NCBI RefSeq assembly: GCF_900167405.1
Contig: NZ_FUWO01000002.1
Coordinates: 124,001 to 188,000, forward strand
DNA: 64,000 bases
DNA from: Globicatella sulfidifaciens DSM 15739
GTDB taxonomy: Bacteria > Bacillota > Bacilli > Lactobacillales > Aerococcaceae
Direction: 5' to 3'
The position numbers and the translations under genes are program-made. Shown one piece after another: positions 38,205-48,255 of the stretch (positions are counted from its first letter, which is position 1; each line of letters opens with the position of its first letter). A model generated the notes under the pieces. It was given only the letters and a program-made list of their open reading frames with translations, did not search any database and had not been told where the DNA came from.

Positions 38205-39079
38205 GAAGAACTATGATGTTTGTCCCTGGATCAAATGTTGCAATGTTACGTGATGCTGCAATCTATGGTGCAGACTCAGTGATGTTTGATTTAGAAGATT
38301 CTGTTTCATTAAAAGAAAAAGATTCAGCTAGAGCCTTAGTACATTTTGCTTTAAAGACATTTGACTATTCGAATGTTGAAACTGTAGTTCGTATTAATGC
38401 CTTAGAAGATGGTGGCGATCTTGATGTTGAAGCCGTAGTCTTGGCAGGAGTAAATGTTATACGATTACCAAAAACAGAAAATGCTCAGGATATCATTGAT
38501 GTAGAAGCAGTAATTGAAAAAGTTGAGCGAGAAAATGACATTGAGGTTGGTACCACGAAAATGATGGCGGCAATTGAATCTGCAGAAGGTGTACTTAACG
38601 CAAGAGAAATCGCTAATTCAAGTGAGCGTTTAATTGGGATTGCATTGGGAGCAGAAGACTATGTGACAAACATGAAAACCAGACGCTATCCTGATGGAAC
38701 TGAACTTTCATTTGCTCGAAATATGATCTTACATGCAGCACGAGCTGCTGGTATTGCTGCTATCGATACTGTTTATTCAGATGTTGACAACACCGAAGGG
38801 TTTAAAGCGGAAGTATCATTAATTAAACAGTTAGGATTTGATGGTAAATCAGTCATTAACCCGAGACAAATACCATTAGTTAATGAAATATATACACCAA
38901 CAGAAAAAGAAATAAACAATGCTTTAGCTGTTGTGGCAGGAATACGTGAAGCAGAAGCTAAGGGGTCGGGAGTTATTTCAGTTAACGGAAAAATGGTGGA
39001 TAAACCGATCGTTGAGCGTGCTGAACGTGTATTAGCACTCGCTAAAGCAGCTGGTATTATCGAGGAAGGAGAATACTAA
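38192..39079 (+). CDS. citE: Citrate lyase beta subunit (citryl-CoA lyase)
   Basis: Cleaves citryl-ACP to oxaloacetate and acetyl-ACP. 295 residues of the HpcH/HpaI aldolase-like family: [15 protein letters not shown] at the start, [15 protein letters not shown] with the metal-binding acidic residues, [17 protein letters not shown], and [18 protein letters not shown] lies 10 bases before the ATG, which overlaps citD. Confidence 0.96.
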   Translation: MERLRRTMMFVPGSNVAMLRDAAIYGADSVMFDLEDSVSLKEKDSARALVHFALKTFDYSNVETVVRINALEDGGDLDVEAVVLAGVNVIRLPKTENAQDIIDVEAVIEKVERENDIEVGTTKMMAAIESAEGVLNAREIANSSERLIGIALGAEDYVTNMKTRRYPDGTELSFARNMILHAARAAGIAAIDTVYSDVDNTEGFKAEVSLIKQLGFDGKSVINPRQIPLVNEIYTPTEKEINNALAVVAGIREAEAKGSGVISVNGKMVDKPIVERAERVLALAKAAGIIEEGEY

Positions 39080-39080
39080 G

Positions 39081-40616
39081 ATGGTAGTTAATAAAGTTGG
39101 ACGTGAAATTCCTTCGGAATTAGCAAACACTCACGGCGTATTTGAAGGTGAAACAACTAATATTAAAAATTTTAATCGTACCCAAGCGAATGTCACACCC
39201 GTAACACCGGGCAATAAAAAATTATTATCGAGCATCCGTGAAGCGATTGAAAAAACAGGTTTAAAAGATGGAATGACGATTTCTTTTCATCACCATTTAA
39301 GAGAAGGTGACTTTGTTCTTAACATGGTTATGGAAGAAATTGCAGCAATGGGAATTAAAAACATTTCTATTGCACCATCGTCAATTTCTAATATCCATGA
39401 ACCACTAATTGAACATATAAAAAATGGTGTTGTTACTAACATAACTTCTTCGGGATTACGCGACAAAGTAGGTGCAGCGATTTCAGAGGGAATCATGGAA
39501 AATCCGGTAACTATTCGTTCACATGGTGGACGTGCTGGAGCTATTGTAACAGGGAAAATTCATATTGATGTGGCATTTTTAGGTGCTCCAAGTTCAGACG
39601 AATATGGTAATGCGAATGGGACTTCTGGTTCAGCAGCTTGTGGATCATTAGGGTATGCAAAAGTTGATGCTGAGTATGCCGATAAAGTTGTTGTTATAAC
39701 AGACAACTTAAAACCTTATCCTAATACGCCTATCAGCATACCACAAAAAAATGTTGATTATGTTGTTGTTGTTGATCAAATTGGAGATCCAACAGGTATA
39801 GCAAAGGGGGCGACACGATTTACAAAAAATCCTAAAGAATTGTTAATTGCTGAATACGCAGCTAAAGTTATAACAAGTTCTCCATACTATAAAGAAGGTT
39901 TCTCTTTCCAAACAGGAACAGGTGGGGCGTCGTTAGCCGTAACTCGCTTCTTAAGAGAACAAATGATTAAAGACAATATAAAAGCCTCTTTTGCATTAGG
40001 TGGTATCACCAATGCAATGGTTGAGTTATTAGAAGAAGGTTTAGTAGATAAAATCTTAGATGTACAAGATTTCGACCAACCTTCAGGTCAGTCATTAGGA
40101 CGGAATGCAAACCATTATGAAATTGATGCAGATTTATATGCTTCGCCGTTTAATAAAGGTGCAGTAATCAATATGTTAGATGTTTGTATTTTGTCAGCAT
40201 TAGAAGTAGATACAGACTACAATGTCAACGTGTTAACAGGATCTGATGGTGTCATAAGAGGTGCTTCTGGTGGGCATTCTGATACAGCATTCGCATCTAA
40301 AATGAGTATGGTAATATCTCCATTGATTCGCGGACGTATACCAACATTTGTAGAAAAAGTTAATACTATCATCACACCTGGAACTTCAGTGGATGTGGTG
40401 GTAACTGAAGTTGGTATTGCTATTAATCCTAATCGTTCTGATTTAATTGAATACTTTAAAGATATTAAAGTTCCAATTTTTACAATAGAAGAATTAAAAG
40501 AAAAAGCTTATTCCGTAGTTGGAACACCAGACCCAATTGAGTATGGGGACAAAGTTGTTGCAGTTGTTGAATATCGAGATGGCACAGTTATTGACACCGT
40601 TCGCAATGTCAAATAA
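39081..40616 (+). CDS. citF: Citrate lyase alpha subunit (citrate:acetyl-ACP transferase)
   Basis: Transfers the acyl carrier from acetate to citrate. 511 residues, normal length. Family landmarks: TISFHHHLREGDFVLNMVM, SHGGRAGAIVTGKIHIDVAFLG, and GASGGHSDTAFASKMSMVI. It follows citE with one base between and has AAGGAG. Its 3' end overlaps the probable citX start by 11 bases. Confidence 0.96.
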   Translation: MVVNKVGREIPSELANTHGVFEGETTNIKNFNRTQANVTPVTPGNKKLLSSIREAIEKTGLKDGMTISFHHHLREGDFVLNMVMEEIAAMGIKNISIAPSSISNIHEPLIEHIKNGVVTNITSSGLRDKVGAAISEGIMENPVTIRSHGGRAGAIVTGKIHIDVAFLGAPSSDEYGNANGTSGSAACGSLGYAKVDAEYADKVVVITDNLKPYPNTPISIPQKNVDYVVVVDQIGDPTGIAKGATRFTKNPKELLIAEYAAKVITSSPYYKEGFSFQTGTGGASLAVTRFLREQMIKDNIKASFALGGITNAMVELLEEGLVDKILDVQDFDQPSGQSLGRNANHYEIDADLYASPFNKGAVINMLDVCILSALEVDTDYNVNVLTGSDGVIRGASGGHSDTAFASKMSMVISPLIRGRIPTFVEKVNTIITPGTSVDVVVTEVGIAINPNRSDLIEYFKDIKVPIFTIEELKEKAYSVVGTPDPIEYGDKVVAVVEYRDGTVIDTVRNVK

Positions 40617-41157
40617 TCAAGTCTTTGATGGAGAAAGTGTAACATTACTTGAAATGTTACACGCTAGGGAAGAACGACAAGAATTGCAAAGAAATATTTT
40701 TTTAAAAGCTCCCCAAGGAACACTTTTATCTATCACAATGAATATTCCAGGCGAGATAAAAAACTCAAAAATATTAAAAAGAGTTTTTGAATGCGAACTA
40801 AATAATTTGAAGAGTAAATTTTCAAAAGAAACGATTCTAACTCGTTTCGTAAGTAACAAAGCTGGAAATGAAGCGTATATACTATTATCAATCAATCCGG
40901 TATTACTTAAGAAAAGATTGATTAAATACGAGGAAGAAAGTCAATTAGGTCGATTATTAGATTTAGATGTTCATTATAAAAACAAAGAAAATATATTTCA
41001 AATAAGTCGAACTGAGATTGGTTATCCACCACGAAAATGTTTTCTTTGCGATAATATTGCTAAAGAATGTGGACGGAGCCGTTCCCATTCTTTAGATGAT
41101 ATTCGACTTTACATTAGTAAGAAGGTCTTAAAATATCTAGAAGAGAATAGTAATTAA
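40606..41157 (+). CDS. citX: Apo-citrate lyase phosphoribosyl-dephospho-CoA transferase
   Basis: Attaches the prosthetic group precursor to CitD. 183 residues from ATG 40606 (MSNNQVFDGESVTLLEMLHA). Signature LGRLLDLDVHYKNKENIFQI, with the CitX GR-x-D-x-D motif, and PPRKCFLCDNIAKECGRSRSH near the end. The start overlaps citF and has no clear ribosome site, so translational coupling is likely; an open frame 29 codons further upstream lies inside citF. CitG, which makes the prosthetic group, is not in the window. Confidence 0.9.
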   Translation: MSNNQVFDGESVTLLEMLHAREERQELQRNIFLKAPQGTLLSITMNIPGEIKNSKILKRVFECELNNLKSKFSKETILTRFVSNKAGNEAYILLSINPVLLKKRLIKYEEESQLGRLLDLDVHYKNKENIFQISRTEIGYPPRKCFLCDNIAKECGRSRSHSLDDIRLYISKKVLKYLEENSN

Positions 41158-41184
41158 AAATAAAAAAATTTATAGAGGTGCATT

Positions 41185-42477
41185 ATGAAAAACTTAAAGT
41201 TCTTTGGTTTAAACATTAAGTTGTTTATCGTTTTAGCTTTGTTAGTGATTCTTGCGATGTATACAGGCGTATTATCTAAGGACCTAGCTGGCGGTATCGC
41301 AATTATGATGGTTATTGGTATTATCTTTAATGAAATTGGTGAGCGAATCCCAATCTGGAATTCATATGTTGGGGGAGGGCTTGTTTTAGCTTTCCTAGGA
41401 ACTGCCTTTTTAGTTCAGTTTAATGTAATACCTACAGAATATGTCGAATTAATGGATCAAGTTACATCCAAACCAATGGGAGTGCTAAACTTTTTCATCA
41501 TAGCCCTAATTACAGGATCCATTTTAGGCCTAAATCGTGACTTAATGTTAAAATCCTTCTCAGGATATGTTCCAGCCATATTAGGTGGACTTGTCGGTGC
41601 AGGAATTCTAGGTGTTTTAGCAGGGTTATTATTTGGAGTAAGCCCAACGGACACTATTATCAAATATGTTCTACCAGTTATGGGAGGGGGTAATGGTGCT
41701 GGTGCAGTACCATTATCACAAATCTATGAACGGGTTACTGGTGATACAGCAGCTAATTATTATGGTTTTGCGATTGCTATCTTAACGATTGCTAATATTT
41801 TTGCAATTATTTCAGGTGGTATTTTAAATAATATTGGGAAAAAATCAACAAATTTAACGGGTGATGGTAATACATTGATTCGTAATGCTGATGAAATCAA
41901 AAGTGATAAAGAAAGTTATGAAATTTCAATCAAAGATTATGCCGGAGCTATTTTAATGGCCTTAACTTTCTATCAAGCAGGTCGTATTTTGTCTCAATTG
42001 TGGGAAAATTATATATTACCTTCAATCCCGATTCATGCATTTGCTTTTATGATTATTTTAGTATCAGTAGCGAATGCATTTGATTTAATACCTGGTAGTT
42101 TACGTATGGCTGCTAAAGAAGTTCAGTCATTTTTCTCTAAAAACTTAGTATTAGTTATTATGGTAGGGGTCGGAGTTTCAACAGATTTAAATGAACTGTG
42201 GGCAGCTATAACTTTAGGTAATGTTATTATTGCAGCAGCAATTGTTATCGGTGCGATTTTAGGATCAGCGCTTGTTGGTTGGATGGTAGGCTTCTATCCA
42301 ATCGATTCAGCTGTTACAGCTGGACTATGTATGGCTAACCGTGGAGGATCAGGAGACTTGGCCGTTTTAGGGGCAGCTGACCGTATGGGCTTAATTTCTT
42401 ATGCTCAATTATCTTCACGTTTAGGTGGAGGAATGGTATTGGTCATAGCATCAATTTTATTCGGATTTTTCCTATAA
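41185..42477 (+). CDS. 2-hydroxycarboxylate transporter (CitS/CitP/MaeN family)
   Basis: Membrane symporter or exchanger for citrate or malate. 430 residues, about 11 hydrophobic segments, with the two reentrant GGxG loops of the 2HCT family: VMGGGNGAGAVPLSQIYE (middle) and ANRGGSGDLAVLGAADRM (C-terminal half). The conserved substrate-binding arginine is in LSSRLGGGMVLV. Its place at the end of the citrate lyase operon, before a terminator, argues for citrate as substrate, but the protein alone does not separate CitS from malate-type members. Confidence 0.92.
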   Translation: MKNLKFFGLNIKLFIVLALLVILAMYTGVLSKDLAGGIAIMMVIGIIFNEIGERIPIWNSYVGGGLVLAFLGTAFLVQFNVIPTEYVELMDQVTSKPMGVLNFFIIALITGSILGLNRDLMLKSFSGYVPAILGGLVGAGILGVLAGLLFGVSPTDTIIKYVLPVMGGGNGAGAVPLSQIYERVTGDTAANYYGFAIAILTIANIFAIISGGILNNIGKKSTNLTGDGNTLIRNADEIKSDKESYEISIKDYAGAILMALTFYQAGRILSQLWENYILPSIPIHAFAFMIILVSVANAFDLIPGSLRMAAKEVQSFFSKNLVLVIMVGVGVSTDLNELWAAITLGNVIIAAAIVIGAILGSALVGWMVGFYPIDSAVTAGLCMANRGGSGDLAVLGAADRMGLISYAQLSSRLGGGMVLVIASILFGFFL

Positions 42478-42505
42478 GATTAGCATCTTTTAAACAGCTT
42501 TGATT

Positions 42506-42549
42506 AGACGTAGCACTTGACTCTTATCGAGTGCTCACGTCTTTCTTTA
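42506..42549 (+). terminator. Intrinsic terminator of the citrate lyase operon
   Basis: AGACGTAGCACTTGA pairs with TCGAGTGCTCACGTCT (one bulge), followed by TTCTTT. It separates citDEFX-transporter from the decarboxylase operon. Confidence 0.8.
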
Positions 42550-42561
42550 TAAATACTAGAA

Positions 42562-42622
42562 TTGACAAAAAGATAAAATAATTTATATTGAGCATGAATG
42601 TACAAATGTAATTTGATATAAT
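42562..42622 (+). promoter_or_regulatory. Two possible promoters of the oxaloacetate decarboxylase operon
   Basis: TTGACA (42562-42567), 16 bases, TATATT (42584-42589); and further down an extended -10 TGA-TATAAT (42614-42622). Either can drive the operon starting at 42659. Confidence 0.65.
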
Positions 42623-42658
42623 GTGATTAACAGATAAATTAAGGAGAGTGGTAATATT

Positions 42659-44044
42659 ATGACGGAAAAGCATTTAGTTGGCATCACTGAAACCGTTCTA
42701 AGAGATGCGCATCAAAGCTTATTGGCGACCCGCATGCCTTTTGAAGACATGAAAGACATTTTGCCGGTACTCGATCAAGCTGGATATGCTTCATTAGAAT
42801 GTTGGGGCGGCGCGACCTTTGACGCATGTATTCGCTTCTTAAATGAAGACCCTTGGGAACGTTTAAGAAATATCAAAGCATTAGCTCCTAATACGCCGTT
42901 GCAAATGCTATTGCGCGGGCAAAATTTATTAGGTTATCGTCATTATGCGGATGATGTGGTCGATAAATTTGTCGAGAAAGCCGCAGCCAATGGGATTGAC
43001 ATTTTCAGAATATTTGATGCACTAAACGATATGCGCAACACGAAACAATCCGTTGCTGCAGTTAAAAAGGCTGGGAAGGAAGCTCAGGTTGCCATCGCCT
43101 TTACAACAAGTCCCGTTCATACCGATGAGTATTATGTTGGACTAGCAAAAGAAATTGAGGCCATGGGTGCGGATTCGCTTTGTATTAAAGATATGGCAGG
43201 AATTTTAACACCTGAACGAGGCTATTCATTAGTAAAAGCCATCAAGGAGGTTGTCACTATTCCGTTAATTGTGCATACCCATGCGACGAGTGGAGTTTCA
43301 CAAATGACGCTCTTGAAAGTGGTTGAAGCCGGTGCTGATCGAATTGACACTGCTATTTCACCACTGAGTGAAGGAACGAGTCAACCGGCAACCGAGTCGC
43401 TTGTTATTGCATTAGAAGAATTAGGGTATGAAACGACGATAGATCATACGAAGCTGGATTTAATTGCTGATCATTTTAGAAAAATGCGTGATAAGTATTT
43501 AGCAGAAGGATTAATCAATCCGAAAATGTTAACCGCCGATCCCCGTGCTTTAATTTACCAAGTACCCGGAGGGATGTTGTCGAATTTAAGTTCTCAATTG
43601 AAACAAGCAGGTTTGGCTGAAAAGTATGATGAGGTGTTAGCGGAAGTTCCTCGAGTGCGCCAAGACTTAGGTTATCCTCCTTTAGTAACGCCGCTTAGTC
43701 AAATGGTGGGGACACAAGCGACAATGAATATTGCGACGGGTGAACGGTATAAGATGGTTTCAAATGAAGTTCGAAGTTATTTAGTAGGAAAATATGGTAA
43801 ATCACCAGTAGCCATTGACGAAACATTCCGCCGTGGTATTATGGGCGACGAAAAGGTCATTGATTACCGACCAGCGGATGATTTAGAAGCTGAATTTGAA
43901 AAGCTAACGTTAGAGATAGGTGACTTAGCTAAAAGTGAAGAAGATGTCTTAATTTATGCTCTGTTTCCAGAGGTTGGGAAAAACTTTTTAATGAAGCGTA
44001 ATCAACCTGAAGAATCTGTGGTGAAAGTCACAGCCTATATTTAG
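42659..44044 (+). CDS. oadA: Oxaloacetate decarboxylase alpha subunit, carboxyltransferase domain
   Basis: Transfers the carboxyl group of oxaloacetate to biotin. 461 residues. The TIM-barrel signature TVLRDAHQSLLATRM opens the protein; the carbamylated lysine sits in SLCIKDMAGILTP and metal-binding histidines in VHTHATSG. The pyruvate-carboxylase-like conserved region ends near VIDYRPADDLEAE. Unlike the Klebsiella subunit (about 590 residues) it has no C-terminal biotin domain; that is a separate protein two genes on. Confidence 0.94.
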   Translation: MTEKHLVGITETVLRDAHQSLLATRMPFEDMKDILPVLDQAGYASLECWGGATFDACIRFLNEDPWERLRNIKALAPNTPLQMLLRGQNLLGYRHYADDVVDKFVEKAAANGIDIFRIFDALNDMRNTKQSVAAVKKAGKEAQVAIAFTTSPVHTDEYYVGLAKEIEAMGADSLCIKDMAGILTPERGYSLVKAIKEVVTIPLIVHTHATSGVSQMTLLKVVEAGADRIDTAISPLSEGTSQPATESLVIALEELGYETTIDHTKLDLIADHFRKMRDKYLAEGLINPKMLTADPRALIYQVPGGMLSNLSSQLKQAGLAEKYDEVLAEVPRVRQDLGYPPLVTPLSQMVGTQATMNIATGERYKMVSNEVRSYLVGKYGKSPVAIDETFRRGIMGDEKVIDYRPADDLEAEFEKLTLEIGDLAKSEEDVLIYALFPEVGKNFLMKRNQPEESVVKVTAYI

Positions 44045-44058
44045 AAAGGATGAAGCAG

Positions 44059-44391
44059 ATGGAATTTACAATCATTGATGGAATAAATTTAACTTTTTCT
44101 GCCATATTAATGGTGGCCTTTACACTTATTTTAATCATGTTTTGTATACAGTATGTGAGTAAATTAGTAGAAAAATACGAGCAAGTACAAGCAGTGCTAC
44201 GACAAACAGAAGGAGCAAATGAAAGCGCCCCATCGCAACTCTATCCATCAGAAAGTTCAAATACATTGTCAAAAAAGACCTTGTTTGAAGAAGATAAATT
44301 AGCAAGAGTAGCGGTGTTAACGGCATTAGCTCATGCGAGCGAAGATGAACCAAATAAGCGTTTTGAAGTAGTTTCGGTAATAAAAAAATAG
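44059..44391 (+). CDS. Oxaloacetate decarboxylase gamma-like small membrane protein
   Basis: 110 residues. One N-terminal membrane segment (LTFSAILMVAFTLILIMFCI, about residues 10-30) then a hydrophilic tail, the layout of OadG-type subunits that hold the decarboxylase complex together. The end (LARVAVLTALAHASEDEPNK) also resembles that family. ATG 44059 is better spaced from AAAGG than ATG 44050. Confidence 0.75.
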   Translation: MEFTIIDGINLTFSAILMVAFTLILIMFCIQYVSKLVEKYEQVQAVLRQTEGANESAPSQLYPSESSNTLSKKTLFEEDKLARVAVLTALAHASEDEPNKRFEVVSVIKK

Positions 44392-44455
44392 CAATCGTTA
44401 TGAATGAGGATGCCTCTTTAAAAGAAAAATAAACAATCCAGAAAGGATGAATTTC

Positions 44456-44815
44456 ATGAAAAGATATGAAGTAGTGGTTAATGATGAAGTGTTTGAAGTG
44501 AGTTTACGAGAATTACAAGCAGATGAAACAATCGAAGTAACGCCTCAAACATCAGCTGTTAAAACCAATGATACACCTGTTGCTTCTACGACGAACAATC
44601 AAGAAGGGGTTGTTGTCAGCGCGCCGATGAGTGGTGTGATTATGAAAATATTGGTTAAAGAAGGCCAAAGTGTCAAAGCAGGCGATAATTTATTTATCCT
44701 AGAAGCAATGAAGATGGAAAATGAAATAAAAGCTACTCAAGATGGCGTAATCAAATCAATTTTAGTGACAGAATCGCAACAAGTTGAAACGAAACAAGAA
44801 TTAGCAGTAATGTAG
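44456..44815 (+). CDS. Biotin carrier protein of the oxaloacetate decarboxylase
   Basis: 119 residues: a short N-terminal segment, a Pro/Thr-rich linker (30-50) and a biotinyl domain (52-119) with the biotin lysine K86 in [10 protein letters not shown]. It carries the carboxyl group from the alpha subunit to the membrane beta subunit. I choose ATG 44456, nine bases after AAGG; ATG 44447 is directly adjacent to that site. It resembles GcdC/OadA C-terminal domains of split decarboxylases in Gram-positive citrate fermenters. Confidence 0.9.
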   Translation: MKRYEVVVNDEVFEVSLRELQADETIEVTPQTSAVKTNDTPVASTTNNQEGVVVSAPMSGVIMKILVKEGQSVKAGDNLFILEAMKMENEIKATQDGVIKSILVTESQQVETKQELAVM

Positions 44816-44825
44816 GAGGGATGAT

Positions 44826-45956
44826 ATGTTAGAAATTATCAGTGAATTAATTGCTAACTCCGGATTTGCTGCTCTTTCTGGGAAGAGTTTTATTATGATT
44901 GTGATAGCTTGTGTTTTGCTTTATCTGGGGATTAGAAAGCAATATGAACCGTATTTAATGATTCCTATTGCCTTTGGAATGTTACTCAGTAATTTACCTA
45001 TTTCAGGTATTATGGCCCCTGGTAATGGCATCGATCCGGGAGGGTTATTATATTATTTATATCAAGGTACTAAGTTAGGGATATATCCACCATTAATATT
45101 TTTATGCTTAGGTGTCGCAACGGATTTTGGTCCGTTAATAGCGAATCCAATGACGATCCTATTAGGAGGCGCTGCACAATTTGGTATTTTTGCTGCCTTT
45201 TTCCTCGCCTTATTATTTGGGATGACGCCTCAAGAAGCGGCTTCTATTGGCATTATTGGAGGGGCTGATGGGCCGACAGCAATCTTTACTACAACGCGTT
45301 TGGCTCCGCATTTATTACCAGCGATTGCGGTAGCGGCTTATTCTTATATGGCTTTAGTACCTGTTATTCAGCCACCCATTATTCGAGCATTGACGACTAA
45401 AGAAGAACGGAATGTTGTCATGGAGGAACAACGAAAGGTTTCTCAAACAGAAAAAATTATTTTTCCGATTATAGTGACTATTTTGGTTAGTTTATTAGTG
45501 CCTAGTGCAACGACTTTAGTAGGCATGTTAATGTTAGGTAATTTATTGCGTGAAACTAAAATAGTGCCGTTATTAACCGATGCATTACAAAATTCATTGA
45601 TGTATATTGTAACGATTTTATTAGGAACAACCGTCGGAGCAACCGCTAGTAGCGAAATCTTCTTATCACCGGATACATTGTTAATTATCGTGTTAGGATT
45701 GATTGCTTTTTCATTTGGGACTGCTTCAGGTGTGTTAATCGGTAAAGTGATGTATAAATTTACGGGTGGTAAAATTAATCCAATGATTGGTGCTGCCGGT
45801 GTTTCAGCTGTTCCAATGGCAGCTCGAGTGGTACAAAAAGAAGGGCAATTGGAGAATCCATCCAATTACCTACTGATGCATGCGATGGGGCCTAATGTGG
45901 CCGGAGTGATTGGTTCCGCTATTGTAGCGGGTGTCTTATTAGCGATGTTTGGTTAG
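44826..45956 (+). CDS. oadB: Oxaloacetate decarboxylase beta subunit (Na+-translocating)
   Basis: Membrane subunit that decarboxylates carboxybiotin and pumps Na+ out. 376 residues with about ten hydrophobic segments. Family motifs: GVATDFGPLIANPMTILLGG (the Na+-binding aspartate region), SIGIIGGADGPTAIFTT, and NPMIGAAGVSAVPMAARVVQ with GPNVAGVIGSAIVAGVLL at the C-terminus. TAGGAGGG lies ahead of the ATG. It ends the operon. Confidence 0.95.
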   Translation: MLEIISELIANSGFAALSGKSFIMIVIACVLLYLGIRKQYEPYLMIPIAFGMLLSNLPISGIMAPGNGIDPGGLLYYLYQGTKLGIYPPLIFLCLGVATDFGPLIANPMTILLGGAAQFGIFAAFFLALLFGMTPQEAASIGIIGGADGPTAIFTTTRLAPHLLPAIAVAAYSYMALVPVIQPPIIRALTTKEERNVVMEEQRKVSQTEKIIFPIIVTILVSLLVPSATTLVGMLMLGNLLRETKIVPLLTDALQNSLMYIVTILLGTTVGATASSEIFLSPDTLLIIVLGLIAFSFGTASGVLIGKVMYKFTGGKINPMIGAAGVSAVPMAARVVQKEGQLENPSNYLLMHAMGPNVAGVIGSAIVAGVLLAMFG

Positions 45957-45977
45957 AGTTTAAACTATTAAAATAAT

Positions 45978-46055
45978 CCCTCAAAAGGCTAAACTGTACG
46001 GCTTCCAAAATCCCGATAAGGACAATGGGAGCGGTAGCCTCTTGAGGGTATTTTT
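45978..46055. terminator. Bidirectional terminator between oadB and the AbrB-type gene
   Basis: CCCTCAAAAGGCTA pairs with TAGCCTCTTGAGGG, with T-rich tails on both strands, between convergent genes. Confidence 0.8.
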
Positions 46056-47118
46056 ATGATAATAACGATGCGAACCAGATGATTAATTTCACCACATTGG
46101 GTAGGACAATAATGGTATAGAGCATTCGGATAATTTGAGTACTGGCTATTTTAGCCAAATCGCCCCCCAATTCCCCGGCAATCAATGAAATATCAGTTGC
46201 GCCAGCTGGAGAAGAAGAAAATAAGGCTGATTGTAAATCAATGAGTCCCCGGCGATAGATAAAAATAGAATAGAAATAATTGACCATCAAATAAGAGCCC
46301 AATAAAATGATTGCTGGAATAATTAGATTAAACATATTTAGCAGACTCTCATGAGTAAAGGTCGTCCCAATAATAGAACCAGCACAAATTTGAGCGGTAT
46401 ATCTAAGAGCGGGTCTTAAGGGTTGACTACCACCATATAATTTGATCAATAATGAAGCGATTAAAGCACCGATTAATGTTCCTACCGGTAATTGTGAATA
46501 GTAGCCGATAATACCTCCGATTAACGAGATAAAAATAACATAGAGGTCATTTTTGATAGGTGGGTAGGATTGTTTGTGATTGGTAGCTGTTATCTTGCTA
46601 TGACCATTTTGAACTGGCGTTGCATTAAGTCGTTTTAAAATAAACTTAATCCAATTTGGTAAGATAAGGAGCATACCGACTAAGCGAATAGTTTGCATTG
46701 AAGCTACGACATCTGCTTGAGCACCCATATCAATACTCATCAGTGAAACATCCATGATACCACCAGGTAAGCACATGAGTAGCGCTGTTACTAAATCCAA
46801 TTTAAAAACAAAATGAAAGATAAACCCAACTAAAATCATATTTAAAGTAAATAAACTTAACAGTAAAGCAATGGGTTTACGCATTTTAGGAAGATTTTCT
46901 AAGTCAGAGTGGTTAATCAATTGACCAATGAAAGCGCCACTTAAGATTTGTGCAAATAATTTTAAATTACGGGGCACATATAAGTGACCAAATAAAACAT
47001 TGACGATTGCGACTACGACCATGCTCCCAATCATAAAGGCCGCGGGTATTTTAAGTTTTTTAAATAATAGGCCTCCAAGTAAGCCAATCAATAATGTAAG
47101 TGCAATTTGTTCAATCAT
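46054..47118 (-). CDS. AbrB-type (PF05145) membrane protein
   Basis: 354 residues with about ten hydrophobic segments in two similar halves, each with a glycine-rich LLGGLLFKKLKIPAAFMIGS- or LPVGTLIGALIASLLI-type start, as in the AbrB duplication family (PF05145, wrongly named ammonia monooxygenase in some annotations). CLPGGIMDVSLMSIDMGAQA and SSPAGATDISLIAGELGGDL are matching repeats, one per half. Transport function is likely, the substrate unknown. AGAGGTG precedes the ATG. Confidence 0.85.
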   Translation of the reverse strand: MIEQIALTLLIGLLGGLLFKKLKIPAAFMIGSMVVVAIVNVLFGHLYVPRNLKLFAQILSGAFIGQLINHSDLENLPKMRKPIALLLSLFTLNMILVGFIFHFVFKLDLVTALLMCLPGGIMDVSLMSIDMGAQADVVASMQTIRLVGMLLILPNWIKFILKRLNATPVQNGHSKITATNHKQSYPPIKNDLYVIFISLIGGIIGYYSQLPVGTLIGALIASLLIKLYGGSQPLRPALRYTAQICAGSIIGTTFTHESLLNMFNLIIPAIILLGSYLMVNYFYSIFIYRRGLIDLQSALFSSSPAGATDISLIAGELGGDLAKIASTQIIRMLYTIIVLPNVVKLIIWFASLLS

Positions 47119-47360
47119 TCAAACACCTCTTTAATGAACTATATTTATAATTATAACATTTTAGCGGCTAATCATATAAATTAGATTGGATTTAAGCTCT
47201 AAATTTCAAGACTAAATAATCAGTGGGCAATTTGATGTAAAAAAATATCAAAAAATCTTTGCATTCAAGAAGGTGTCATGGTATTATAATAATGTTGCAA
47301 AATGCACAGTAATAACTCTAATTTAGCAAATAGATTAGGGCAGAAAGGACGAAGAAAATT

Positions 47361-47624
47361 ATGAAACAAGGAATTCATCCAGAATATCAAAAAGTAGTGT
47401 TTATGGATACTTCAACTGGTTTCCAATTCTTATCAGGTTCTACTAAATCATCAAATGAAACTGTTGAATGGGAAGACGGTAATACTTATCCATTAATCCG
47501 TGTTGAAATCTCTTCAGATTCTCATCCGTTTTACACTGGACGTCAAAAATTCACTCAAGCCGATGGTCGTGTGGATCGTTTCAACAAAAAATACGGTTTC
47601 AAAGACAACAACGCTGCAGAGTAA
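47361..47624 (+). CDS. rpmE2: 50S ribosomal protein L31, type B
   Basis: 87 residues beginning [20 protein letters not shown], without the zinc-binding cysteines of type A L31, hence the C-minus form that replaces it under zinc limitation in species with both. [20 protein letters not shown] is the family end. GAAAGGACG precedes the ATG. A TATAAT at 47285-47290 may be its -10. Confidence 0.96.
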   Translation: MKQGIHPEYQKVVFMDTSTGFQFLSGSTKSSNETVEWEDGNTYPLIRVEISSDSHPFYTGRQKFTQADGRVDRFNKKYGFKDNNAAE

Positions 47625-47661
47625 TTCTAGTAGCTTAAAAACATTGATATATCAACGTTTT

Positions 47662-47697
47662 AAAGGTTTACCATGTTATGTGGTAGACCTTTTTTTA
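47662..47697 (+). terminator. Intrinsic terminator after rpmE2
   Basis: AAAGGTTTACCA and TGGTAGACCTTT hairpin with a T-run. Confidence 0.9.
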
Positions 47698-48255
47698 TGG
47701 ACTTTACCGACTTTTTTTGAAAAGTACCAAAAAAATAAGGGTGTATTTTGATGAAATACTAACTTTATATAAGAATATCATTACCCAAATAAATATTGAA
47801 TAGACAACCTCCATAATCGTTTAACTATCGTTTCGTATGTTTTTACTTTAAAGCCTGAACAGTATCAGACATTGGGAGTAGGAAGAAGTTTCCAAATTAG
47901 TCGGCACCATCCTTACAGAACACAAAAGAGATGGCCATAGATTATATAAAGGAAACTGCTAGCTTAATTATTATATTCAAATACTTTAAAGATGCGTTTT
48001 TTTATAGAGAATGAGACTACTTATTCACCACTAGATATAAGTTTTACTAATTCATTCTAAATACCACATTGTGATAATTAATATTTATAGCTGAAAATAA
48101 AAATATAAAAAAGCTGTTAAATACTGATATAACAACGAACATTTGTGTGGAAAAGTCACTGTACGGATGAGAATCGACTTGTGAATAAAAATAACACTAT
48201 TAGCCCAACTTATAGTAAGTCTGAATATTAATTATTTTTTTTATTGGCAAATAGT
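47698..48255. other. Gene-free gap before the fatty-acid cluster
   Basis: AT-rich, no ORF with a ribosome site, no clear hairpin terminator, and no copy of the dispersed repeat. I see nothing else in it. Confidence 0.5.

Noticed and set aside
47500-47751. 83-residue ORF overlapping rpmE2
   Set aside because: It is an out-of-frame shadow of rpmE2 that reads through its terminator.
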